Positions 35,608 through 48,935 of a DNA stretch of 64,000 bases are shown in pieces. This DNA is from Stramonita haemastoma (lineage: Eukaryota; Mollusca; Gastropoda; Neogastropoda; Muricidae), in NCBI GenBank assembly GCA_030674155.1, contig CM060326.1, forward strand, positions 38,185,265 to 38,249,264, written 5' to 3'. The first letter of the stretch is position 1. The number at the start of each line of letters is the position of its first letter. A program made the position numbers and the translations under genes. The notes beneath the pieces were generated by a model. The model was not told the DNA's origin and ran no database searches. It saw only the letters and a program-made list of their open reading frames with translations.

Positions 35608-37095
35608 TCAGTAGCCATGATCTGAATTGAGTAAATTCAGCAACGTGGAATCATAGTCTGCCTGGGCAAACAGAACGCTGTAGTGGTCCACGACACTGCT
35701 GGCACTGGTTGCCACATCACTGGGTATCCCCCCACCTTGGGGGCTGGGGGTGGGCAGAGCATGCACTGCAAACACAACACACACAAAACACATGCCATCA
35801 CCAAGCCAAAGAAGCAAAATCAAACGCAAAACAAACCACCAACATCAACTTGCAAAAATGAGGAACATAATTTGTGAAAACTGTAAAGGAAGCTCTTAAC
35901 TGTGATGAAAGGTTTTCTTTAGGGTTTTTTTTTTTCTCTTTAAATTTTTTTTTTTTTTCTGCAGAAACACACTAATTTAAAAAAAGGAACATGTGTCTTG
36001 CTCGTACATAAGTAATGATGAAACAGACACAAATTTTGATGCAAATTTGAATCACAATCAAAAAATACAAACAAAATCATAGATGATAATAAGATCACAA
36101 AGAAATGTACGTTTAATGGTATAAACCAATCATGCATTTTATGACTAAAACATTTTTTTAAATACATGGAAGGAAAAAAAACCCACAAGAAGGCTACTTG
36201 GAATGAACAGGGATCTCTTTTGCGTTCAGAAATTGTTCACACATTTTGAACATTAAACATATTTTGCTGAGTCCTGTTCCATTACCTTTTTTTCTAGGAT
36301 TAAAACTTTTGTTTTGAGGACATACAAACAAAAGATATGTTATAAGAAAATACCCTTCACCGATGCTTAATGCTAACTGCCGACAAAAACTACTCGGCTC
36401 CAAACATACAAACCAAACACAATTACATACAAGCTACATCTTTTTTTCTTTCTTTTAAATAAAATAGACACTTGCCTTTCCTCTTTGGTATTTGTTATCT
36501 AATACTAGATACCTGTTCTTGCTTTTCAACTACAAAAACAGTCCAACTAGACCATTACAGTGTCTGAGCCAATGGCCTTTGCTGTTCTACTTGTATGCTG
36601 TCCTAACTTCTTGAATTCTTTTCCAATAGTTCCTTGAGAAGTTGTTAGGTCACTGCACTGGATTTTTCTAGCCGCGTGTGTTGAAAGCAACAGAGTCGAT
36701 CCCTCTCCAAGTAGCAGGGAGCATGCTGGGAGTGTTAGTGTCCTTCATGCCATCAACCATGGCTGACTTAGTATTCTTCTAAGATGGATGAGATTTGAAT
36801 GTGTGTGCAAGATATTCTGGATGAGTTGGTATTTGGAATCATGTTTCTAGCTTCCTCCAAAGGTCTTGCAGAAGAATGGAAGCAGTGTCAATGATAGATA
36901 ACTCTTTGTGGTAGAAACAGGGCACCTAGTAGTTTCCAGACTGTTTTTTTTCTAAATAGGCGCAACATAGTCTTCCACAGAAATGCTAAGGGTTTGGTAG
37001 CATAGTGGTTAACACCCATCCAGGGTACAAGTAAAGCAGGGTTTGAATACTGTGGATATCACAGTGATAATCTCTAAAACAAGATCCTGAGAAAG

Positions 37096-37172
<77 letters not shown>

Positions 37173-40100
37173 CAACATCTACTTTTGCACTCATTCAAAA
37201 ACTTACAAGGTGTGAGTAGGCCCTGACAACATTTTCAGCACACAAAGCTTTAAGCATAACAAACACACATGCAGATTAGAGAAACACATACAAAATCTTT
37301 TTAAGAGGTGGGGTATGTCAATACTATGATGAATCACTTTCAATGGAGAGAGTTGCCTGAAATTCATGCAGAATACTTATTAACAGTAAATGTTAATTTT
37401 ACCCTCTTAGTCCCGAACCCGGATTTGCTGGATTCAATAATTGCCCTGAACTGGGATTTGCTGCGATTTACACACAGTAGATTTCTTCCATCACGCAGTG
37501 ACCATCACTAATTGCTACCATAGGCCAAAGCTCTATCAGGCCAGAGGTACAAAGCTTGCTGAGAGTCTGGAAGTAATTACAGCTGCTGGTATGTACTTAG
37601 AAGGAGGAAAAGGTGAGCGAGCATGTGTGCCTGACCTGATTTCATGACAGAATACGAAATCTAGGGGCAATTTGTGTTCAGAGAATCCAAATGCAAGAGG
37701 GTTAAAATTTTCTATCCTTTTATTTTTTCTCACACTTTTGACAATACTGTTATTGTTCAGAGCTGTGAGAAGAATTGGAATTTATGCAGATATTTACTGT
37801 GACTAAAGCCCCTTCAATACAAAACAATACATTTCCACAAAATTTTTTTCCCTTTTTCTTATTGGGGAAAACTGATTCAGATTTTTTTGTAGATTTTTTT
37901 CACTCTCCCTTTTGACCACATCATCATTCAAGGCTGCTAGAAGAATCCATTCCAAAGAAACTAGAGATGAAGGTAAAATGTGACAAAATAAAAGGGTGGA
38001 GACACAGCATACTACACAAACCTAGCTGTCGGGTCAGCCCAGCAGGGAGCACGTGCAGAAAGGGGTTAAATCATGTGAGAGCGGAGGGCTGTACAACGGT
38101 AGTCATACTCCCTGCGAGCGCACACCCCTACCCCTCCCACATTTGTGCCCCAGTGGCGCGCCTTGCTCTCCTCTTCATACACCCCTCCGCTTGCGCAATC
38201 CATCCCTGACCCTGGCCAACCAACCAAAAACTCTGTTACCATCATGGTTCAAGCTTGCTTTCGCCATTCTTCAGAAAGCTTACTTTTGAAGGATTAGTTT
38301 TGCTAGTATTGCACTTTTCACAGTTTTTCTTTACAGTGCACTTCTTGAAGGGTTAGTCTTGCTAAAATTGTATTTGAAAACTGAGCAGTAAAACCAAATA
38401 TCAAGTCTCCTTTCACAATGTTTCAAAATAGTTAATTTCTTGAAAAGTATCTCTTGCTAATACACCGGCCATGGTCCACCATGGCGCAGTGGCTAACGCT
38501 GTGGGCTATGGACTGGAAAGTTGCGGGACATTGAAGTGCGTGGTGTGGAAAAGGACAGAAATGTCACAGAAGATGAGGCAGCCAAAAAAAAAAAAGAAAG
38601 AAGTCTTCCTCATATAGGATCTGGAAACCTTTTCTTCTTCTGTACATATGCAGATTGTCAAGTCCTTTTAGCACCCCTGATTTCAGCTATAAAAAAAAAC
38701 CCTCACCATTCACTATAGGGGCAGGTATCTGAGAATGTTGTTTTTTCATAACCAAAAAAAAAAAGTAGCCATGCTCCATCTTTGAGGAGTTACTTGAATA
38801 AAAATTCTGACCTTCCCTAATAGTGAATTTCTTGTCAATGACATCATTTGAAAAATGATTCTTGTCTGTCCAAAATAAACTTTTGTCTCCAACTGATGCT
38901 GCTCTGGCAGGTGAGGGCTTTTGTCAGGCATTATTTCTTCTTAGTCTCCTTACACACAAACACAGACACACACATAGACACACACACATACATGTATGGG
39001 GAAAACCACAACAATTCAATTTAAAGCTTGCTGAATTTATTCATCACTTATTCTCAAAACTTCAGGGTTTTCTTTGTGGTTTTTTTTTTTTATTACTTTT
39101 GTTTTATTTAAGCTGAGCAAGTTGAAAAAAAAAGTATATCAAGTGAATGTAAGAAAAAATGAAATAAGGATGAGCTTTCTGTCATGGAATTTTTGCATAA
39201 TTCTATTTGACAACTTTTGGGAACAGGCAAAAAAAAGACAAAGTAAACAATATGTTATGCAAATCCTTGCCTTAGAGCTGCAAATACAGATCTACCAATC
39301 AAGTATTGTGATGTGCATAAAGCCAGCTGGCAGTTACGTTATCAAATAATAAGACAACTCATCACTTAAAACTGCAGAAGGCAGCACTACCAAATGTGGT
39401 CTGCGGGATGTACCATTAGTTTATAAAGGCCAGAAAAACTGGCATTTTTTCCAACAAAGAACATCAGGTAACGCATTGCGCAATGTGCTATTGATTACAT
39501 ATGCAATGTTCTCCATCTTCTAAGCTTTTAGAAAAACCCATAATTTCATCAGTTTTTTTTTTGTTTGTTTTCATTTCGTTTTTTCCCTTTAAAAAAAAAT
39601 CAACACTCATCAATACATCACATATCCTTCATTTACAAACACCAAAAATTGTCAAAAATTAACTTTCGCAAAAATTCCATGACACTGGCAAAATAATTCA
39701 GATAAATATGCAGCCTTTTCTTGACAACAGAATGCACCAAAGCCAAAAAGCGAAAAACAAACGTTTAATAAAAAGCCACGCTGACAAGCCAAACAAACAT
39801 AACCTTCTTTTCCCTAAATCCACAGAAGTTGACATCACTTTTTTAGCTTTTGGCAGAACAATGCTCACCTCATCATCAAACCTACAATCTTAAAACTAAA
39901 AGCACACCCTGCTCCACTTATTTCTGATTAGTGATATACATGTATACATGTATAAACCTACACTGAGTCACAAAGACATCTGATTTATTTGACTTGACTT
40001 CAGAAATCACTTGGACAATGCGCTACAATTTTCAGGCAGTGTCATGGGTGAGCTGAATCTAGTGAAGCCCATCTGTCTACAGGTAGGTGAGTGCATGCCA

Positions 40101-43100
40101 GGTATGCTCAAGACATCCATTTTACCACCATGGTGGCCTATTCTTCAACAAAAAGTGGACGGGGTTCTGCACATTAGCACATTTGACCTCTGTTTATAAT
40201 TTCATCCAAAGAAATTTCAGAGTAGTGGAAACAGTACCAACAGTAACTCCAGAAGAAACCCCCCCCTGACCAGATACCTCAGCAGAGGCTCAAACTGTTG
40301 CCTCAGTAACCGACGGATCACCGACTATGACGCTCTAAAGACTAGGCCACTTTCCCCCTCCCCTGTGATATCTACTGATATATGTGACCAATGCTGAGTT
40401 CAGTCACATCTCTGTGACACTTTCTAGTCTTGACCCATTGTTTGCAGAGAGGCTGTCACTCAACAACCAGCACTCTAGTGGAATGAAAAAAAGAAAAGCA
40501 ACAAAAAAATCAATGTCTACAGTTATGTAGCCATATGCATTCCAAAAATGAATGTAGAACGCACCTTGCAGACATACAAACGAACAGTCTCACAACACGA
40601 CCGTCACAAAAGTTTCGGTATAAAGTTTGAATATAAACAGTTGAAGAAAAACGCTTTTGTAAGATCCAAATTTCCATGGAAAGATGGGGGTAAAGCAAGT
40701 GTTCAGACAAAGAGCTGCACGGCTGAAGCATTACCTTCCTGCACTGTGTCGCTGAAGTGGTGCACTGTGGGAGGTTTCAGAGGCTCTACCGACATGGCCA
40801 ACACGCCTTGATAGGAGCTCACCACGTTGTTGTTATCCTCCGTGCCCATTTTCTCACTCACGCTTGGGGCTAAAGCCACAAAAAGATGGTTTCATTCCAT
40901 CAGATCAGGCCAAAAGCTATATCGGTTATTGACGAAAGCAAAACTGCCAAGGCCTACATTAAAATGCTGCCTGCTGTAAAACGTTCTGTCCTCTTTCTCC
41001 ATGAGAGGCTCTTAGCATACAACCTGCACTCTCCATTAAAGGAGCAAAATCCTCTGAAGTCAGGGTGTGGCTGCCTGTATGGAGAGGTATTTGATAACAG
41101 CCATGACATACAAGATTCTCATCCAGTGCGCACTTACAGTCTCACAGATAGGACAAGTGAGGGTTGGGTGCATATTCTGGGTTACTCCCCAGGTGTTAAG
41201 TTGGGGTAACCTTAACAACAAATGGGAGAGGTAAAAAAAAAAAAAAAGCCCAGGGCAAAACCCCTTCGGCACAAGAAAGACAGGCAACACTTCCTGCTTG
41301 TTTTTTTCATTATTTATACAACTAAAAAAAGCTCTCTGGGTCATCTTTCATGCATTATAACCTAACGACAATCCCAATACACAGCTGTTCTCTCTTGAAT
41401 GATATGCGTTTCCAAGACGATTGACTAAGCATGACCTCTCAACTCCCAAAATCAACTAACACTGACAACAAAATTTACGCAAAATATCAGTGATCAAGTT
41501 TGCAATGAATCAATGAGTAAATACACATGTATATGGTACTATTTGATGAACAACCTTGAGGGTTTTTTTGTTTGTTTGTTCCTTTAGAGCTTCGAGGTTC
41601 ACCAATGGTGAGGTATGCATGTGCGATCCCCCCCCTCCTCCAAGTTAACCGCATTCTGACTTTCGGGGTGTTGTGTCTAAACATGACACCTGTGTGCACG
41701 TTGGCTTTTTTTCTGTCATCCATTCTTACTAGCACACAATGGCCTACTATTCTAAAAGGTGGAACAGATTTTTAGTGAGTGTACAAGATACTCTACATGT
41801 GTTTGCACACATGTGCACAAGATACTCTGCGTGTCTTTGCACACAGGGCCTCTGTTTATAGTCTCATCTGAAGGACTTTGACATTCATTTTGATTTTTTG
41901 GTCAAACTGGAAAGAAGAAGCAAGGCTGGGAATGAAACCCAGAACCTCACGGTTTACTTGTTGGCAGGCGAATGTCTTAACCATCCTGCCACCCTCCTAC
42001 TTTAAACTTCAGTTCATCATGAGTTCAAAAGAAAGACCAATACCCGTGATGTCAGCTTATTCTTACCTAACAGCCTCTGTCTCTTGAAAGAAGGTTCTTC
42101 TTCCCCATCCAGAGAGCGTTTGCAGCGTCTCGCTGCTGGAGGGAAACAGCCAGCTGCATCCCCGTCACTGCCCATCTCCTCTTCCATCTCCATGTCCTGG
42201 CACTGCTGGCGTTTGGCCGCCACACCGTTCTGGTAGATGCCTTCTCCATTCATCAGGATCGGGGAGCTGGTGGTGGGGAAAAAACCTTCCTGCTGGAAGC
42301 ACATGGCCTGGGCCAACAGACTCTTGCATGCCAGGTGTCCATGCTGGCTGGCAACGTCCAAAGGAGTCTGGCCATTCTGGTTGAAGGTGCTGGAACAATA
42401 ACAGCCTATATAGACCATTTCAGCATTTTAAAGCTTCTTCTTTTTCATATGGACAGATGGATTGACAGATTTAAGGGGAAAAAAATATATATGCATGTAT
42501 AAAATCACATGGTTTGCCAGGGAAAGCTAATATACCCATATGGACGGCTGGCTTTGAGAATCTGACAGAACATGAACACATAGACCATATGTTTGTGTGG
42601 CTTGACTGTGACAAGCCGTAAAAGACAAGCAGCACTATGTCACAAAGGCAAATGAGACAACAATAACAAAAAGGAGAAAGTGGCTGTTGCCTGTTCCTAC
42701 TCCAACAGTAATCGTGGGAAATTCCTGATCTTGTGGCTCTTCATATAACTCCAGACAACGAATTTCAGAGTCAGTGAAATGGATTTGTACACAGCTGAAG
42801 TTGGATTACTTGAAACAGAACACGACTCTGAACAATACTGAAAAAATAGTACCCTTTGCTCAACAACAATGAGGGTTTTGCCAATATGATTCTGTGTACA
42901 TGTAGACGGTAGCTGTATCAGTACACGTCTTTTGCATGCAGGCATGCAAAGTACTCACAGCAAACAGCTTTTCTCAGTTTTTCAAGAGAAAAATTACAGC
43001 AAGTTTACCCAAGTGAAGCCGCCGCGGTAGTCGAGTGGTTAGGGCGTTGGACTCGTAATCTAAAGGTTGCGGGTTCGATCCCAGCTGTCGGCTATGGCGT

Positions 43101-44635
43101 TGTGCCCTTGGAAAAGGCACTTTACGGCTATTTTCTCACCCCACCCAGGTGTAAAAGGGGTACCAACCTTGTGTTGGGGGTTAACCCTGCGATAGACTGG
43201 CGTCCTATCCAGGGGGGAGTCTATGACTCTCAGTCGCTTAGCGCCACAGAAACCGGGATAAGCACCGGCCTGATGAGCCTTAGGCTCGGGACAGACTTTA
43301 ACTTAACTTAACTTACCCAAGTGACCTATTTGGCGTATTAATGGAAAATGGTAAGAAAAGAAGTATAAATCAATTCCTTACCTGAGTACAGTGCCGTGTG
43401 ACATCAGCAGCCTGACACAATCTAGACTGCCAGCCTGCGCTGCTTTGTGGAGGGGCGTATCACCCAGATGGTCCTGGCGAGGAATAAACAAAAAATGTAT
43501 GCGCTCGTCACATAAGCTACAGACATTCTATAGCATATTTCCACTACAATATAACCAATGTCAATAACTTTGACACTTATTTCACTAACAGACACAATTC
43601 ATTTTGACATGTTTCACATTGCTTGCCTGCAAGCAAACCACAAGAATATGGTTAATTTTTTTTTAAAAAAACAAACCTTCTGCAAGCAATCAAATCCACC
43701 TTAAACAGCAAACTCTTCTCAAATAATGTTTTTGTTCTTACTCCACTAGCTGAAAAGTTAAAACAGTATATATATTCTATTTTAGAGTTACTAATCCAAT
43801 ATTCATTTCTGGAAAATTCATGCACTGATGCAAGCATGCATAGTATCATGCAGATTGCAATGTCAAGCCTTTATAAAAATTAAAAAATATTTTTAAAAGC
43901 CACCAAAAAAACTCACTAACCAGTACTAAGTCTAAGCGACCGATAATTATAATCAACTAAGGTAATCAATAAAACTAACAATTTAAATGGGAATTACACA
44001 ACTGTAAAAACTAAAATAAACAAAAACACAAATAGAAGAAAGAAAACAAAGCAAACAAATAGTCTCTTTTTTTCTTTAAAGACAATACTTCCCATCCAAT
44101 CAAACAGTTACGTGTAAATAGTATAGGCCTACTGCTTAACACTTTATTTTCCTTTGTATTCAGATGTGTGAAATACTTCGAATACTGAACTGGCCAGGAA
44201 AATTGCATTCTTGATTCCTTCTGACAGTTTCTGTGCTTTAACTTTACTTTTCATGTCAGATCGGAAAAAGCAAGCCTAAAACTAAAAAGGGAACAGCACT
44301 TACTTGTTGGGGGGAAAAAAACCATTGACAGATTAAATCTATCAAACAAACAAGAAAAGAACCCCCCCCTCCCCCCTTACCTCCCCAAAATCACAGTATT
44401 CCAATATTCTATGATTATACAGTAAATCCATAGGGAGAATTGGGAAGCAGTTGGCTAGCAAAGGCTGGTGCGGATAAAGTGACACACACAGTCATGGTGA
44501 TAGAAGAGAGCAGACACTGACACTGGCACCAACACTAACAGAAATTTATTTATTATCTAAACTGGTCACAAAATTTCACACTACAGGCTGTACAGGCATT
44601 AAAGTGAATGAATTTTTTTCTAGATCACACTGAAA

Positions 44636-44708
<73 letters not shown>

Positions 44709-47700
44709 CATGTGTGTCTATGAAGGGGGACATTGGTATGTGGAAATGGGATAGAAATGGATTATTTGAGTATGGAGAATAAAATAATGCCTGTATTGAT
44801 TTATTTTTTATATTTTTTTACCTCACATAATTTAAAATCTGATCATTGATGTAAACTTTGTAAGAAAAGAAATGGTTGAAACTGAAACAACTGGGCAGAA
44901 CATTACTTTCTTTACTCTATTGTGTTCCTGAAACATGCTGAGTTTTTTTTTTGTGACATCATGAGAATAAAACCATGGTGTGTGATTTTCATTGCGACAT
45001 TACCGTAACAAAAGTTTTCGACTGTGGTGGGTGTTTATTTACTTTTTGGATTATGTAATGAGCTGTATCACACACACTGGTTACAGTCAGAAGGTCACCC
45101 ATTACTCAAATACAATTTTTGTTTATCACACAGGATAAAGTACTGTGAGAATTAGAATGAAACTGAAGCTGCCTGCATAAAACTGCAGTCAAAACAAAAA
45201 ATATTAAATTCACCATATTTTCATCTCATATTATTATACACACACCATAAACAAAGGCAATAAAAAAAAAAAAACGGGGAGAAATATTCTTGAAAAATCA
45301 ACTCCAGCACACAGCGAAGACACAAGAGAAAAAGTAAAGGTGAAGTGCATGACATTGGGAGAGAATTACCTGCCTGGCATACCCAACACTGTGCTGCAGT
45401 AGCCAATGCAGACACTCTGTGTGGCCTTCCCTTGCCGCTATGTGAGTGGGCGTTTCACCTGTGCGACTGCTGCACACTTCATGGATACCTGGTTGATGAC
45501 CAAACTCTCGCAGACATCCCAGCTATATAGGCCCCAGACACCCAGACAGAGAGAAAAGCAAACAATAATACTGTGTCACACAAGAGTTTAAGATATTGGT
45601 TTGGTGCTGTGCAACCTACCTGTACGCCCAAAGCGACGCCACGCTGAACAAGCCAGGCGATGCATTCGGCCTGGCTGTGCAGGGCTGCTATATGGGCCAG
45701 TGACTGGTTAAAGCGTGTGTTTGTCACATCAAAATCAAGGGGGCAAAATTCCCCTATCAGCTCAAGGCACTTCCACTTCAACAAAACATGAAATAAACTT
45801 CAAACACATCAACATATGCATACATGTATACAAAAATTATAAAATACAACAATCACCATGCATATAAAGTTAAAGGTTAAAGTCTGTCCCGAGCCTAAGG
45901 CTCATCAGGCGGGTGCTTATCCCAGTTTCTGTGGCATTAAGCGACTGAGAGTCATACTCATAGACTCCCCCCTGGATAGGACGCCAGTCTATCACAGGGT
46001 TAACCCCCAACACAAGGTTGGTGCCCCTTTTACACCTGGGTGGGGTGAGAAAATAGCCGTAAAGTGCCTTTTCCAAGGACACAACGCCATAGCCGAAAGC
46101 TGGGATCGAACCCGCAACCTTTAGATTCTGAGTCCAACGCCCTAACCACTAGACTACAGCAGCGGCTCACCATGCATTTATGTCATATCAAATACTTTCT
46201 ATCCAGTTCCAGTAGTAAAGTGCACATGTATAATTTACAATTTAAACATTCAGCATGTGCATTGCACTCGTGATCTACTGACCCAGGTTTCAATCTCGTT
46301 CAAGAGGATTTTTCCTCTGGAGTTAACATCAGTGCCTACTCCACTCCTCCAAAGTATCATTAGATAAAACTGTAAACAAAGGTCCCCTGTGCAAATGAAT
46401 GCAGAACATCATATAGACCCGTTAAAACCCGTTCCACTTTTCGGAAGAGTGGGCCATTGTGAGAACGGATGACAAAATTCCATACATCATCATGTATAGT
46501 AATAGAATAGTATGTAACACATGAGGACTCCATGTAAAAAAGTACATAGTGCTTTTTCTGTTATCCTTGAAATAAAAGAATAACCAAGATCTTTTTTTTT
46601 TTTTTAAAGCGTGAGTATATAATTAAGAACCTTGTGTACAAATATCAATGGGGAAAATGTTATCAAATGTTTACAGGAATGAGAATTTAGGCATGCATAA
46701 TCTGATAATGTATCCATTATCAGTAAGTCACATGTCTTTAAACTAGTTACTAAAAAAGTTCTATGCTTTTATTCAAACTTCTTGATATAAACTGTACAAT
46801 AACTAATGATAAACATCATAAAGATGTCACCATCTCTGAATCAATCAACTGGGAAAAAATGTGAAGAAATTATAAACCGACATCCCGTGTGCAAATGTAT
46901 GCAGAACATCTTGCACAACAGTTAAAACCTATTCCACTTTTCGGAAGAGTAGACCATTGTGTGTGTTTGGGGGGGGGGGGGGGGGGGGGGAAGCATGACA
47001 ATTTATAAATTAACAATACTGTACATACACATGGGGACTGGTTGTAAAAAAGCACATAAGTACTTGTTATGTTATTCCATTATCCTAAAAATAAGATATT
47101 AAAAAAAAAACACAGCAGGCAGTATTCCCATGGGGTCACTCATCCAAGTACTATAACTAGCTTAACCTTTTACCCTCAATACAGATCACAACAACTTGAC
47201 TGACCCGTAGTGACCGGGCAAGACCCTGCTTTACTGCGATCCAGACGAAAACAGGTGTTTACACTTACACTAGGCCTATGTACAGTACACTGTTACTGTT
47301 GTGTTAGTTTTACAGCTTGTGGTTATCAATAAAAACATACACTTTACAGCTTAAAAACTTTGATAGATATATAAATAATCATGTAAAAATTACTTTCAAA
47401 CAAATTATACAAACTAAACTCTGACAGGGCATTGTATGCGTTGCGCACAATAAACTAGGCCTACAAGGCTACATGTGGTAGGCCTAGAACTGTTGACTTG
47501 TCGAAATCTATTTTTAGACATCAGGCAAACAGTAGTGACGCCTGGGCACCGTAACTTACACAAATACAATAAAAGTTTGCCTTCCAAAAGTAACGAAAAA
47601 AGACTCATCGACATAACTTTGACTTATGTCTATTCATCATTGAGCAAGAGCCTCACCTGTCCACGAAATGCAGCCCAATGCATAGGTGTCCAACCGTGCA

Positions 47701-47839
47701 AGCCATCTTCCTGGTAAATGTCGTCAATAGATCGAGACATCAACAATTCTCTTAGGTGCATTTGATTTCCAGACAAACAGGCCCAGTGCAAAGGAAAATG
47801 ACGCTGTAAAAAATCATTTACATCTAGGTTTTCAGCCAT
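35608..47839 (-). CDS. ANKRD10: ANKRD10, ankyrin repeat domain protein 10 (complete, 7 exons)
   Basis: Exons on the minus strand: 47839-47657, 45775-45620, 45522-45370, 43473-43382, 42389-42067, 40869-40735, 35765-35608. All borders are AG/GT and the lengths (183,156,153,92,323,135,158) sum to 1,200 nt, giving 399 residues plus TGA. The start is MAENLDVNDFLQRHFPLHWA, in GCCATGG context; an in-frame ATG five codons upstream (47,854) is less favoured. Ankyrin repeats: GWTPMHWAAFRGQ, SLAHIAALHSQAECIAWLVQ, GETPTHIAAREGHTECLHWL, GDTPLHKAAQAGSLDCVRLL, GQTPLDVASQHGHLACKSLL. An acidic/basic linker follows (MEMEEEMGSDGD, then RRCKRSLDGEEEPSFKRQRL, a possible nuclear signal). The end YDSTLLNLLNSDHGY parallels vertebrate ANKRD10. 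Its molecular role is poorly known; the ankyrin stack implies protein binding. Confidence 0.93.
37098..37169. repeat. (AT)n microsatellite
   Basis: About 36 TA dinucleotides in the last ANKRD10 intron. It is self-complementary and could extrude a cruciform. Confidence 0.95.
37402..37702. mobile_element. piggyBac-like MITE
   Basis: TTTA (a mutated TTAA) at 37,398-37,401 and TTAA at 37,703-37,706 flank 301 bp. The right end reads CCCTCTTGCATTTGG inward and the left end CCCTCTTAGTCCC. The CCCTCTTxCATT core matches the ends of the truncated piggyBac at 23,244-24,721, so it is probably a short relative mobilised by the same transposase. It is noncoding and lies in the last ANKRD10 intron. Confidence 0.65.
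40045..40350 (-). repeat. Degenerate family B SINE, inverted
   Basis: GGCCTATTCTTCAACAAAAA, then TTTGACCTCTGTTTATAATT and TCATCCAAAG, then AGTAACTCCAGAAGAAACCC follow the order of family B with many changes. It ends in GAGGCTCAAACTGTTGCCTC, a decayed tRNA-like B-box. Confidence 0.55.
41038..41212. repeat. Family C repeat fragment
   Basis: CCTCTGAAGTCAGGGTGTGG, CTGCCTGTATGGAGAGGTAT and GTTACTCCCCAGGTGTTAAG match the copy at 24,815-24,985. Confidence 0.75.
41690..41998 (-). repeat. Family B-like SINE with an internal duplication
   Basis: It contains CACAATGGCCTACTATTCTA and GTTTATAGTCTCATCTGAAG, with a doubled segment (CAAGATACTCTACATGTGTT and CAAGATACTCTGCGTGTCTT). It ends in a tRNA-like head on the minus strand: AACCGTGAGGTTCTGGGTTT then CATTCCCAGCC. 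The same head type occurs at 48,530-48,630. Confidence 0.65.
43018..43314 (+). repeat. tRNA-derived SINE (family A), copy 2
   Basis: The head GCCGCCGCGGTAGTCGAGTG then GTTAGGGCGTTGGACTCG and the B-box GGGTTCGATCCC are intact. The tail is TTTAACTTAACTTAACTT. The target-site duplication TTACCCAAGTGA is on both sides. It lies in ANKRD10 intron 4, opposite to the gene. The pseudo-anticodon loop CTCGTAA gives CGT. Confidence 0.92.
44639..44707. repeat. (GT)n microsatellite
   Basis: A pure GT tract of about 34 units in an ANKRD10 intron. Confidence 0.95.
45868..46168 (-). repeat. tRNA-derived SINE (family A), copy 3
   Basis: Inverted copy with head (AGCCGCTGCTGTAGTCTAGT on the minus strand), B-box GGGTTCGATCCC and the family A end. 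The target-site duplication is CACCATGCATATA/CACCATGCATTTA. It lies in ANKRD10 intron 1, less than 100 bp upstream of the exon-2 acceptor and in the sense direction of the gene. Confidence 0.92.
46268..46580 (+). repeat. Family B SINE, 5'-truncated
   Basis: GGATTTTTCCTCTGGAGTTA, AACCCGTTCCACTTTTCGGA, then AGAGTGGGCCATTGTG and TTATCCTTGAAATAAAAG follow the family B order in sense orientation. The tRNA head is partial (ACCCAGGTTTCAATCTCG). Confidence 0.75.
46880..47098 (+). repeat. Family B SINE 3' half with G-run insertion
   Basis: CATCCCGTGTGCAAATGTAT, then GTTAAAACCTATTCCACTTT and TCGGAAGAGTAGACCATTGT, a run of about 21 Gs in place of the usual GCCGGTGGGAACAGATG segment, then ACATGGGGACTGGTTGTAAA. 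Confidence 0.75.
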
Positions 47840-48469
47840 GGCTGATTTATACATTTGATTTCAGTCACAAGAGTGTTTCTTTTGAATAGCACAACGTCTT
47901 TGTTTGAATCAAACACGCCGCCCGGTAGACAAACTGACCTCCATTTTACATACGGGGCTTTATATTTGCATATAGGGTACCGGAAATGAAAAACATTTGA
48001 CCAAACTCCACGAAGCATTCGGTCACAGCATGATTGACGTTTTAGCGTACTTTGCGACCAACAAACAAAAACAAACGTACAAAACAGTCACAACTGTAGA
48101 ACCATATGTTGCAACCACTTTTTTGACAGTTAGTCTGCCATGAGTGAACAACAGCAAGAATTAAATTGTTTATTTTGCCTTTGCTGGTTTTAAACTTTTG
48201 TTGCGAAAAAAAACAACAACAAGCAAACACAGCAAACAAACCCCAAAAGCCGTCTCCTATTTCGAGCTGAACAACACTTTTCTCGCATATATTATGGTAT
48301 AGGTCCTGCATGACGGGCTTGCTGTGAACATACTACAATAGGCCTACTCTAGAAAGTAGTTTGCATATTTGTTTTTATTCTGTGTTCCCGTTTCTCCTCA
48401 TCATAATGTTATCATTATCACTATCATCATTGTCGTCATTGTCATCATCATCTAATCCGTAAACGCGGT

Positions 48470-48630
48470 GTCAGACTGGTTAAGAGTCTCCTCCAAAAGA
48501 CTTGACATCCAATTCGATTTTCCCCTCACTCTGGAAAGAAAGGGCAAGGCTGGGGACTGAACCCAGAACCTTCTGTTTACTTGTTAGGAAGGTGAACGTG
48601 TTAACCATCTTGCCACCGTCCTCCTTGATC
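48470..48630 (-). repeat. tRNA-derived SINE head, inverted
   Basis: On the minus strand GACGGTGGCAAGATGGTTAA has A-box character and GGTTCTGGGTTCAGTCCCC has a B-box. It is similar to the head at 41,900-41,998. Confidence 0.65.
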
Positions 48631-48777
48631 ATTCTTTCAAATATGTGCCTTTGCTTTTAACATACTTATAGTATTTGAGTAGAATGCTCTACCGAATCTC
48701 TTGCATCTTTACAAAAGATTGATGCTATTTATATCGTACTGCTTGCGCCAATTGCATTAACCTGAGCAACATTTATG

Positions 48778-48935
48778 CTGTTGTTGTCGGGCGTTCCCGC
48801 GCTTAACACCCTGGGGGGTCACCAAGAATATGCACTCTGTCTCCCTCGTCATAATAATTATGAGATCATAAGTGCACACTGGAAGAGAAGTTTGCTTGTA
48901 TGGCTGTTTTCAAGTGCCTCACCAATCCAATCCAG
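48778..48935 (+). repeat. Family C repeat, uninterrupted copy
   Basis: TTGTTGTCGGGCGTTCCCGC, then GCTTAACACCCTGGGGGGTC, then AAGTGCACACTGGAAGAGAA and GCTGTTTTCAAGTGCCTCAC. This copy shows the empty site of the TTAA transposon inserted in the copy at 391-2910. Confidence 0.75.

Noticed and set aside
43018..43100. Functional tRNA gene (Thr CGT or Met CAT)
   Set aside because: The A and B boxes and loop are present, but the sequence is the head of a ~295-bp repeat with a target-site duplication and three more copies carrying different pseudo-anticodons; it is a SINE.
45221..45415. Minus-strand ORF MSALATAAQCWVCQAGNSLP
   Set aside because: It overlaps ANKRD10 exon 3 in a wrong frame; the ankyrin frame (GETPTHIAAREGHTECLHWL) fits the exon phases.
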